Shown here: one piece after another, positions 1 through 4,960 of the stretch
Numbering within the stretch: position 1 is the stretch's first letter
Layout of the letters: each line of letters begins with the position of its first letter
From: Ruminiclostridium sp.
GTDB lineage: Bacteria; Bacillota_A; Clostridia; Oscillospirales; Oscillospiraceae
Direction of reading: 5' to 3'
NCBI GenBank assembly: GCA_017521345.1
Contig: JAFXCU010000109.1
Coordinates: forward strand, 1-14,256
DNA: 14,256 bases
Program-made: the position numbers and the translations under genes
The notes under the pieces: generated by a model
The model's database searches: none
What the model was told of the DNA's origin: nothing
Seen by the model: the letters and a program-made list of their open reading frames with translations, nothing else

Positions 1-1
1 C

Positions 2-418
2 ATTGACCACTTCTTCCAGAAGAAGGCTGGCCTGTACCACTACCTCAGTACCGCCAAGAAAAACTACAGAGAGTACCTCAAAGGCGATATGGTCAAGCTG
101 AAGAAGTATTTCTATGTGTTGCGGCCCATCCTGGCTTGCCGATGGATTCTGGAGAAGCAAACGCCACCGCCCATGCTGTTCTCCACGCTGGCAGACGCTT
201 GCCTTGACGAGGCTCTGGTGCCCGCTGTGAGCGATCTGTTGCGGCTGAAGATGGAAACCCCAGAGATTGGTCTTGGCCCCCGTATCGACATTATCAACGA
301 CTATCTGGATGCTTCCATTGAGGAGGTCGACAAGCTGATCCAAGCGATCCCCGGCGATGATAAAGTCACATGGGATGAGCTGAATCGGTTTTTCCTCAGT
401 ATTCTGGGGGTAGAATAA
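2..418 (+). CDS. C-terminal part of a YcgL/RlaP-type nucleotidyltransferase (5' end outside window)
   Basis: The frame is open from base 2 to the TAA at 416-418, giving 138 residues without an upstream stop, so the gene starts before the window. The piece holds a tyrosine- and lysine-rich helix (HYLSTAKKNYREYL) and then KKYFYVLRPILACRWILEK and TPPPM. I recognise these as the C-terminal half of the YcgL/RlaP branch of the DNA polymerase beta-like nucleotidyltransferases. The catalytic GS...D.D motif would lie upstream and cannot be checked. Family members are predicted to move nucleotides onto RNA or protein; the substrate here is unknown. The next gene starts 1 nt after the stop, so the two are very probably cotranscribed and translationally coupled. 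An internal ATG at 89 is not the real start, because family-like sequence precedes it. Confidence 0.75.
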   Translation: MDHFFQKKAGLYHYLSTAKKNYREYLKGDMVKLKKYFYVLRPILACRWILEKQTPPPMLFSTLADACLDEALVPAVSDLLRLKMETPEIGLGPRIDIINDYLDASIEEVDKLIQAIPGDDKVTWDELNRFFLSILGVE

Positions 419-419
419 T

Positions 420-1430
420 ATGGCAGACATGATGAACTTCACATTCACATCCAGAACCGTTCCAGACTGTGAACAGTATTTGCAGCTTGTATACCAAGGC
501 CGACAGTATCTGCTGGATGAGTTTTCAGAAGCGTTCAAAACGCAGCCCTACCAGTTAGAACAGCTCCTGCCGGATTGCTCGATCATTTATCGAGGCACAA
601 CGATGACTTTTGACGAGTATAAGGCATCACGAATCGAAATCAGCAATCAACTGAGCTTAAGCCAGCAGTATATCAATTCTGTGGTTTCACTAGAGCCGAT
701 GCTCGCAATATCAAACTTTGATTATTACAAATCCGCCAAATTTTTGGAGAAAGCCGAGGCCTGCTTACAGTCAGCACGGATATACTTGATGCGCGGGGCA
801 AACATAATCGACCTTGATTGTAACATTCCATGGAAGTATGGATATCTAGCCATTTTCGATTTGCGCACCATCAACCTCACAACGGCAATCATCTGGTACA
901 ACAACTGTTTTGATCATATTCTTCAGATTGCGTTCCTGGCTTTTGAGCTGTATCGAGATCTGAAAGACTATAAACAGGACATGGCATTTGAAGATGTTCT
1001 TCGTTTGTGTTCTTACAGCAATTTTATAAAGATCCAGAAAAAACGCTCTACTGACACTAGCTTTTCAGAATTATGGGCTATCATTGAGGAGTGCCATTCG
1101 GCACTGTCCAACATAAACACCTGGGCGAACTACGCTAAGCACAAGGGTGGAATTGGCTATATTGGGTTAAAGCCCGAGTGCCCCTATCAGATCTTCGTTG
1201 GAGAACCGGGTGGGAAAATCGAAGCCAGAACAAGCGAGTTTGAACCAATAAGGCTAGACGCTGATCAGTGCATTCCAGAACTCGTTTCTGGCCACCAAGC
1301 TATATGCAATTGCATAGCCGCCTTGGTCGAATTCATTGAGTACCCCAAAGCAAATTACAAGATTGATGAGAACGGACGATTCGACATTCCAGAAAAATCC
1401 ACCTATGTAAAAATCCAAGTTCAACAGTAA
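420..1430 (+). CDS. Unrecognised 336-aa protein, HEPN-like candidate
   Basis: I cannot assign this protein firmly. It has no signal peptide and looks soluble and largely helical. Residues 155-180 (WYNNCFDHILQIAFLAFEL) form an amphipathic helix, and residues 231-244 hold NTWANYAKHKGG. This resembles the polar-residue-plus-His end of large HEPN-domain proteins (R/N-x4-H motif; here N237, K240, H241). The start at 420 lies 1 nt after the nucleotidyltransferase stop. The G-rich run at 406-411 inside that gene could serve as a Shine-Dalgarno sequence. If HEPN is right, the pair would be analogous to MNT-HEPN toxin-antitoxin modules, in which the nucleotidyltransferase modifies and silences a HEPN RNase. 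The family call is inference; coding status is secure from length, coupling and codon pattern. Confidence 0.7.
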   Translation: MADMMNFTFTSRTVPDCEQYLQLVYQGRQYLLDEFSEAFKTQPYQLEQLLPDCSIIYRGTTMTFDEYKASRIEISNQLSLSQQYINSVVSLEPMLAISNFDYYKSAKFLEKAEACLQSARIYLMRGANIIDLDCNIPWKYGYLAIFDLRTINLTTAIIWYNNCFDHILQIAFLAFELYRDLKDYKQDMAFEDVLRLCSYSNFIKIQKKRSTDTSFSELWAIIEECHSALSNINTWANYAKHKGGIGYIGLKPECPYQIFVGEPGGKIEARTSEFEPIRLDADQCIPELVSGHQAICNCIAALVEFIEYPKANYKIDENGRFDIPEKSTYVKIQVQQ

Positions 1431-1454
1431 ATTCGTTAAGATCGTAAGGTCGTA

Positions 1455-1498
1455 CACTTTTAGGGTATCCCGATAAATGCGGTCTAAAAAGTGCGGTC
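1455..1498 (+). promoter_or_regulatory. Imperfect stem and TGCGGTC direct repeats upstream of the 48-aa gene
   Basis: CACTTTTAG (1455-1463) can pair with CTAAAAAGTG (1484-1493) with one bulged base. TGCGGTC occurs at 1478-1484 and again at 1492-1498, a 14-bp period. The block ends about 10 bp before the ribosome binding site of the small gene at 1521, which suggests an operator or leader hairpin. No good -35/-10 pair is visible. There is no T-run, so it is not a convincing terminator for the gene ending at 1430. Confidence 0.35.
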
Positions 1499-1520
1499 AA
1501 ATTATTGAGGAGGTTTTGCT

Positions 1521-1667
1521 ATGCCTGGTATGGACGATTTCCACGCATTCAAAAGCACCAGCGGCGGCAGCGGTGGTTCTGGCGGCTCTGGCTGTTCCGG
1601 TGGCCTCTTTACATGGATTCTCGTGATCGTGGCCGTGCTTTGGGTCATCGGAAAACTATCTGGATAA
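1521..1667 (+). CDS. Small Gly/Ser-rich single-membrane-segment protein (48 aa)
   Basis: A GAGGAGG site at 1507-1513 lies 7 nt before the ATG at 1521, and the frame ends with TAA at 1665-1667. The product has three parts. There is a short polar head (MPGMDDFHAFKSTS), a flexible glycine/serine run of GGS units ending in GCSGG (residues 15-28), and one hydrophobic helix (residues 29-43, LFTWILVIVAVLWVI) with the tail GKLSG. A rho-independent terminator begins 6 nt after the stop, so this is a compact complete unit. The lone helix with a short positive tail suggests a membrane-inserted small protein. I do not recognise a family; toxin, membrane anchor and stress peptide are all possible. A +1-frame overlapping reading starting at 1505 is a shadow. 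Confidence 0.72.
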   Translation: MPGMDDFHAFKSTSGGSGGSGGSGCSGGLFTWILVIVAVLWVIGKLSG

Positions 1668-1672
1668 AACGC

Positions 1673-1711
1673 AACCCCAAGGAGCATCATCGTTCCTTGG
1701 GGTTACTTTTT
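1673..1711 (+). terminator. Rho-independent terminator after the 48-aa gene
   Basis: An 11-bp perfect stem (AACCCCAAGGA at 1673-1683 with TCCTTGGGGTT at 1694-1704) is followed by ACTTTTT. It lies 6 nt after the stop of the small membrane protein gene. Confidence 0.9.
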
Positions 1712-1719
1712 GCCTATTC

Positions 1720-1787
1720 GGTTACAAGCGAGGGTGCCGGGTTACAACCACAGACCTTCGGTTACAAAATCTAGAGTGCAGTTACAG
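1720..1787 (+). repeat. Iteron-like array: four GTTACA motifs at exact 20-bp period
   Basis: GGTTACAA occurs at 1720, 1740 and 1760, and AGTTACAG at 1780, each exactly 20 bp after the previous one. A further GGTTAC at 1701, 19 bp before the first, is part of the 3' arm of the terminator. The bases between motifs are not conserved, so this is an array of short binding-site-like words rather than a tandem duplication. Twenty base pairs is about two helical turns, which puts all motifs on the same face of the DNA. That spacing is typical of iterons and of integrase, partition or regulator binding arrays. No replication initiator or integrase gene is visible in the window. Confidence 0.6.
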
Positions 1788-1834
1788 ACATCCCCGGCCG
1801 CCTTCGTGCCGTCATCGCAGATTGTATCCATAAG

Positions 1835-1902
1835 TGCGTCATTTTCCAAAAAGAGCACTTGCATTTTATGCAGGTGCTCTTTTTGCTTTTCTCACATTGC
1901 AT
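1835..1902 (+). repeat. Terminator-containing direct repeat, copy 1
   Basis: From TGCGTC at 1835, through AAAAAGAGC and GCAGGTGCTCTTTTTGCTTTT, to CAC.TTG..CAT near 1902, this segment matches 3850-3918 with scattered substitutions. The two copies flank the MerR cassette in the same orientation. Inside is a hairpin (next entry). The similarity is seen directly by alignment. Whether it marks a duplicated end, an insertion boundary or just a common terminator family is inference. Confidence 0.5.
1848..1884 (+). terminator. Symmetrical rho-independent terminator
   Basis: AAAAAGAGCAC-T-TGCA (1848-1863) pairs with TGCA-G-GTGCTCTTTTT (1869-1884) around a TTTTA loop. The flanking A- and T-runs would let it act in both directions. 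On the plus strand there is no gene directly upstream of it apart from the already terminated 48-aa gene. Confidence 0.7.
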
Positions 1903-1946
1903 ACAAACTCACATCTCAATATTTTCTAAAAAGACAAAATTTATTG

Positions 1947-1976
1947 TTGACAACACGATCCGTGGTGTCTTAACCT
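1947..1976 (+). promoter_or_regulatory. Candidate MerR-type promoter with dyad in the spacer
   Basis: TTGACA (1947-1952) is followed after 18 bp by TAACCT (1971-1976), a weak -10. The spacer contains ACAC (1953-1956) and GTGT (1965-1968), a partial dyad centred between the two boxes. MerR-family regulators typically bind a dyad inside a long spacer and control their own gene. Here the next gene, starting at 2000, is itself MerR-like, so autoregulation is likely but inferred. Confidence 0.5.
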
Positions 1977-1999
1977 CTGATTACAAGGAGGTGCTGCTG

Positions 2000-3043
2000 A
2001 TGAAAACAGTAACCAAAGTAGCTGATATCGTCGGTCTGACTGTTCGTATGATTCAAGAGTATGAGAAATATGGGGTTGCCATTAAACCCACCGAAAGAAA
2101 CAAATACGGCTACCTAATGTATGACGATGCCGCCATCGACCGTCTCTGGCAAATCCGCTTTTATAAAGAGCTGGGTTATAAAAAGAAGGAGATAAAGGCT
2201 ATCTTCGATGACCCTTGCTACGACTTTTCAGCAGCACTTGAAGCTCAAATAAAGCAACTGGAGCAAAAGAAGAAGAAAATCGATAACCTTATCAATGTTG
2301 CCAATCTCATGAGGGAAACCGGCATTACCCCAAAGGCACTTCATTCACAAGCCACTTTGTTAGGTGTTACTTTCAATGACACCTTCGGAGTCTTAGGTGC
2401 CTTAACTCGGCAGTTCTCGAATGATGAAACTGAACTCGAAGATAGTCCCATCACCGACAAGGATTTCGAGCGCATATTTGAATCTTTTGAAAATGTACTT
2501 ACCCTTTATAAGAATGGACTGGCTTATGATGCAGATTCCGTTCAGACCGCCGTTCAGACATTCCATAAACTCGCCAGTCCCTTGTTGTCCAACACGGTCA
2601 CCGGACTGATGATGGCTTCGGTTCTAATAGCACCCGGTAGCAAAGGTGCCGAAGAAATCGAAGCCGAGTATAAACTTCCGGGGGCAGCAAAGTTTATACA
2701 GCAAGCAGTCAACAAGTACGTTGAAGATAATATCGACAAAGGCCCCGACAAAATCTTCAACGACGCTTTTGATGAAATTGTTACCTTTGGTAAACAAAAA
2801 TACAAACCGTGGTCTGATGAGGTGCAGACCGTCGTTGATAGAATCTATAACTTTTACGCAACGGCCTATAACCCGTCCTTTATTTCCCCGAAGGAGCTTA
2901 TGGAACAATCGGTCCAGATTTATGCCGATCCCGGTTATTACGGACTCTTCGATAAGGCAAGTCGCGGAAAAGGTGCCGGAAAGTATGTGTCCGCAGCATT
3001 TAAATATTATTGCAAAAATCTTGACACCCCGGAACAAAGCTAA
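2000..3043 (+). CDS. MerR-family regulator with duplicated TipAS-like C-terminal domain
   Basis: The start is ATG at 2000, with AAGGAGG at 1985-1991; an in-frame upstream ATG at 1859 lies in a terminator and is rejected. The product has 347 residues. Residues 1-70 are a winged MerR helix-turn-helix (VADIVGLTVRMIQEYEKYG, then NKYGYLMYDDAAIDRL and ELGYKKKEIK). Residues 76-105 form the dimerising coiled coil (EAQIKQLEQKKKKIDNL). The remaining part looks like two consecutive TipAS-like ligand domains. Residues 155-243 and 249-341 each show D-x-VQT-x-V, a Met/hydrophobic helix, a PG turn, and a final G-A-x-K-x-x-x-x-A-x-x-x-Y helix. TipAS domains bind thiopeptide-type antibiotics or other hydrophobic ligands. 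The gene heads a cassette with a membrane protein and a zinc-ribbon protein. MerR is certain; the TipAS duplication is inferred. Confidence 0.88.
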   Translation: MKTVTKVADIVGLTVRMIQEYEKYGVAIKPTERNKYGYLMYDDAAIDRLWQIRFYKELGYKKKEIKAIFDDPCYDFSAALEAQIKQLEQKKKKIDNLINVANLMRETGITPKALHSQATLLGVTFNDTFGVLGALTRQFSNDETELEDSPITDKDFERIFESFENVLTLYKNGLAYDADSVQTAVQTFHKLASPLLSNTVTGLMMASVLIAPGSKGAEEIEAEYKLPGAAKFIQQAVNKYVEDNIDKGPDKIFNDAFDEIVTFGKQKYKPWSDEVQTVVDRIYNFYATAYNPSFISPKELMEQSVQIYADPGYYGLFDKASRGKGAGKYVSAAFKYYCKNLDTPEQS

Positions 3044-3081
3044 ACTCTGTGGCGTTCACATCTCCTTTCAAATCTTTCACC

Positions 3082-3103
3082 GCTCCTTCAGCCACAAAGG
3101 AGC
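3082..3103. repeat. Small hairpin between MerR gene and 142-aa gene
   Basis: GCTCCTT (3082-3088) pairs with AAGGAGC (3097-3103) around an 8-nt loop. No T-run follows on either strand, so it is not a normal terminator. Its GGAGC stem resembles the outer hairpins of the palindromic repeats found later in the window, so it may be a degenerate remnant of such a unit; that is a guess. Confidence 0.35.
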
Positions 3104-3161
3104 CACCCTGGGCAAGGTGAGAAAAGGCCCGTTCTAAAACTGTATGTACGGAGGAAACGTT

Positions 3162-3590
3162 ATGAACACTGCAGCTGAGATTTATGATCTGATGGAGACA
3201 ACCGGTAAGAGCGCACCTGACATTACACAATCACTTAAAAAAATCGGCGGTGACATGCAGGCAGGCGCAAAGATGATCGCGACCTACTCTCTCAACGAAG
3301 GGTACCAAGTTGGAAAACAAATGGGCGAAAAGATTGGTCTGCTCAAGGGCATGGCCATTGGGATGGCAATTCCTGCACTAATCGGCACTGGGTACTATCT
3401 GTATGACAAATACAAAGCGAAGGTCGCCTTGTACGCGCATGAAGTAGACGGAAAGGAAATCCCGGACGGGTTTAAGACCGCATCCTCGACAGAGGCAGAA
3501 ATCGCTTCAACCATCTCCTGTAATAACTGTCCTCGAGATGTAGGAGATGTTCAGAATAAAGGGGGTGAAAATAATGCAGATGTGTCCTAA
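3162..3590 (+). CDS. Unrecognised 142-aa protein with one membrane segment
   Basis: ACGGAGGAAACGTT precedes ATG at 3162, a strong ribosome binding site. An in-frame ATG at 3144 has none and is rejected. The N-terminal 55 residues are polar and helical. Residues 56-81 (GEKIGLLKGMAIGMAIPALIG and TGYYLY) form a glycine-rich hydrophobic stretch that could span the membrane or pack as a glycine-zipper helix. The tail is polar, carries CNNC at 120-123, and ends NADVS. No family is recognised. The last 17 nt overlap the start of the next gene, so the two are coupled. It sits 118 bp after the MerR-type regulator in the same direction, suggesting it is part of the regulated cassette. Confidence 0.7.
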   Translation: MNTAAEIYDLMETTGKSAPDITQSLKKIGGDMQAGAKMIATYSLNEGYQVGKQMGEKIGLLKGMAIGMAIPALIGTGYYLYDKYKAKVALYAHEVDGKEIPDGFKTASSTEAEIASTISCNNCPRDVGDVQNKGGENNADVS

Positions 3591-3792
3591 CTGTGATAAG
3601 GTGTATGATGAATCGGAGTACGCCCATTGTCCCTACTGTTCTGGCGAAATAGAACCGGAGGCAGAAAAGTATAAGGATTGCCCGGAGTGTGATAGCATTA
3701 TGTATTGGGATGGCTACTGTTGGAGCTGTTCTAATTGCTCGCACGAAATTCATACCAGTGAAGATGACTACGACGGCATTATTGACCCTTAA
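3574..3792 (+). CDS. Small double zinc-ribbon protein (72 aa)
   Basis: The start at ATG 3574 is chosen because AAGGGGGTGAAAATA lies just before it and the zinc ribbon begins at once; an in-frame ATG at 3547 would add nine residues without function. Residues 4-22 hold CPNC and CPYC, a complete four-cysteine zinc knuckle. Residues 36-55 hold CPEC and CWSCSNC, a second ribbon with five cysteines. An acidic tail follows (TSEDDYDGIIDP). The pattern is that of rubredoxin-like or zinc-ribbon proteins that bind nucleic acid or protein partners, but no specific function can be named. It overlaps the preceding gene by 17 nt and is followed by two terminator hairpins, so it is the last gene of the cassette. 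Confidence 0.75.
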   Translation: MQMCPNCDKVYDESEYAHCPYCSGEIEPEAEKYKDCPECDSIMYWDGYCWSCSNCSHEIHTSEDDYDGIIDP

Positions 3793-3809
3793 CTTTGACA
3801 ATGCCCCAG

Positions 3810-3843
3810 CGCCCAGGAGTGAACCTCCTAAGCGTTTTCTTTT
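3810..3843 (+). terminator. Probable terminator of the zinc-ribbon gene
   Basis: CGC-cc-AGGAG (3810-3819) pairs with CTCCT-aa-GCG (3825-3834) around TGAAC and is followed by TTTTCTTTT. The stem has an internal bulge, so it is moderate in strength. Confidence 0.6.
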
Positions 3844-3849
3844 AAAATA

Positions 3850-3918
3850 TGCGTCCCTTTACAAAAAGAGCTCCTGCAAAAATACAGGTGCTCTTTTGCT
3901 TTTCCCACGTTGGTGCAT
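3850..3918 (+). repeat. Terminator-containing direct repeat, copy 2
   Basis: This is the second copy of the segment at 1835-1902, in the same orientation, sharing TGCGTC.TTT, CAAAAAGAGC, CAGGTGCTC and TTTTGCTTTT. The copies bracket about 2 kb containing the MerR, membrane and zinc-ribbon genes. Confidence 0.5.
3863..3897 (+). terminator. Second rho-independent terminator after the cassette
   Basis: AAAAGAGC-t-CCTG (3864-3876) pairs with CAGG-t-GCTCTTTT (3885-3897), with one T/T mismatch and a loop of CAAAAATA. A T-run follows on the plus strand and an A-run precedes it, so it can act in both directions. Confidence 0.75.
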
Positions 3919-3978
3919 CGACCCCACGGCCTCTTCCAGGCGGCGTGAACCGCCGGAAAAATCCCCTCATGTTTCCGG

Positions 3979-4007
3979 TTGCCATTTTCCCTTCTTTGGA
4001 GTATACT
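3979..4007 (+). promoter_or_regulatory. Sigma-A-type promoter of the NifX-SlyD fusion gene
   Basis: TTGCCA (3979-3984), a 17-bp spacer and TATACT (4002-4007) form a near-consensus promoter about 43 bp before the start codon. Just upstream, an imperfect stem (GGCGG at 3939-3943 with CCGCC at 3950-3954) may be structural. Confidence 0.75.
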
Positions 4008-4049
4008 TTTTATTTGATTGATTTGATGAAATAACGGAGGAAGTTATCC

Positions 4050-4892
4050 ATGAAAATTGCAGTTCCTTTTGATAACGGCGAAGTCTTCCAGCACTTCGGC
4101 CACACTGAAAACTTTAAGCTGTACGAGATCGAGGCCGGTCAGGTGGTCTCCAGCGAGATCATTGACACCAACGGCAGCGGTCACGAGGCCCTGGCTGGCT
4201 TTCTGGCCGACCGTTCCGTGAGCGTCCTGCTGTGCGGCGGCATCGGTAGCGGTGCCCAGGCCGCTCTGGCCGGTGCCGGTATCGAGATCTGCTCCGGTGC
4301 AGAGGGCGATGCCGACGCAGCCGTCCAGGCCTATCTGAAGGGTGAACTCCAGTCCGCCGGTGCCAACTGCGACCATCACCACGACCACGGCGAGGGCCAT
4401 CACTGCGGCGGTGGCTGCGGCGGCTGCGGCGGTGGCTGTGGCGGCCACGCCATGCCCGATATTGAGGGCCCCAACGTGGGCAAGCTCTGCAAGACCCACT
4501 ATCGCGGCACCCTGAACGACGGCACCGTCTTCGACTCTTCCTATGAGCGGGGCGAGCCTCTGGAGTTCATCTGCGGCGTGGGCATGATGATCCGCGGCTA
4601 TGATGAAGCCGTGGCCACCATGGAAGTGGGCCAGAGCATCGACATCCGTCTGACCCCCGACCAGGCTTACGGTTATTCCGATCCCCGTGCCATCCTGACG
4701 GTGGAGATCAGCCAGCTGCCCGGCTGTGAAGAGCTGCAGGTGGGCGAGCATGCCATGCTGTACGGCGCCAACGGTCAGCCCGTGCAGGTTCGAGTCGCCG
4801 CCCGGGACGAGTCCACCATCACCCTTGATGCCAACCACGAGATGGCAGACAAGGAGCTGAACTTCCACATTGAGCTGCTCTCGGTGGAGTAA
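4050..4892 (+). CDS. NifX/NifB-like metallocluster domain fused to a SlyD-like FKBP peptidyl-prolyl isomerase
   Basis: The start is supported by ACGGAGGAAG 8 nt upstream. Residues 1-103 (MKIAVPFDNGEVFQHFGHTE, later LLCGGIGSGAQAALAGAGI) match the dinitrogenase iron-molybdenum cofactor biosynthesis fold (NifB C-terminus/NifX/NafY), common in anaerobes without nitrogenase. Residues 104-135 are a metal-binding linker: CDHHHDHGEGHHC, then GGC repeats, with C107, H109-H111, H113, H117, H118, C119, C123, C126, C130 and H133. Residues 144-280 are SlyD-like: DGTVFDSS, PLEFICGVG, a RGYDEAV segment where the family usually has PG, EVGQ, PDQAYG, an insert-in-flap segment about 220-258, then TLDANHEMADKEL. 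SlyD proteins are chaperone-isomerases with a His-rich nickel-binding tail; here the His/Cys segment lies between the domains. A role in metal or Fe-S/nickel cofactor handling is likely but inferred. No operon partner is nearby. Confidence 0.9.
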   Translation: MKIAVPFDNGEVFQHFGHTENFKLYEIEAGQVVSSEIIDTNGSGHEALAGFLADRSVSVLLCGGIGSGAQAALAGAGIEICSGAEGDADAAVQAYLKGELQSAGANCDHHHDHGEGHHCGGGCGGCGGGCGGHAMPDIEGPNVGKLCKTHYRGTLNDGTVFDSSYERGEPLEFICGVGMMIRGYDEAVATMEVGQSIDIRLTPDQAYGYSDPRAILTVEISQLPGCEELQVGEHAMLYGANGQPVQVRVAARDESTITLDANHEMADKELNFHIELLSVE

Positions 4893-4923
4893 CCGATCCT
4901 GAATCAAATCGGAAAGCAAAAAG

Positions 4924-4949
4924 AAAAACCGCCGTTTCCGGCGGTTTTT
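4924..4949. terminator. Bidirectional terminator between convergent genes
   Basis: AAAAACCGCCG (4924-4934) and CGGCGGTTTTT (4939-4949) form an 11-bp perfect stem with loop TTTC. Both strands end in five or more T, so it serves the fusion gene on the plus strand and the YjiH-type gene on the minus strand. Confidence 0.93.
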
Positions 4950-4960
4950 CTTCGTTTTAC

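Larger units (their letters stand above)
1668..1999. other. 332-bp intergenic stretch
   Basis: This gap holds, in order, the terminator of the 48-aa gene, the GTTACA array, about 50 bp with no recognised feature (1788-1834), a terminator-containing repeat copy (1835-1902), and the promoter and ribosome binding site of the MerR-type gene. No coding sequence is supported: reading frames across it are short and lack ribosome binding sites. Confidence 0.7.

Noticed and set aside
1701..1787. GTTACA array as a CRISPR array
   Set aside because: Repeated word is only 6-8 bp and units are 20 bp; CRISPR repeats are much longer and no cas gene is present.
1859..1999. N-terminal extension of the MerR-type protein from ATG 1859
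   Set aside because: It would be translated from inside a terminator hairpin and before the promoter; ATG 2000 has an excellent ribosome binding site and starts at the DNA-binding domain.
3061..3110. Terminator after the MerR-type gene
   Set aside because: The GCTCCTT/AAGGAGC hairpin has no T-run on the plus strand, so read-through into the 142-aa gene is expected.
4384..4443. GGC/TGC-rich run as a tandem DNA repeat or sequencing artefact
   Set aside because: It encodes the His/Cys/Gly metal-binding linker in frame with both flanking domains, so it is coding.
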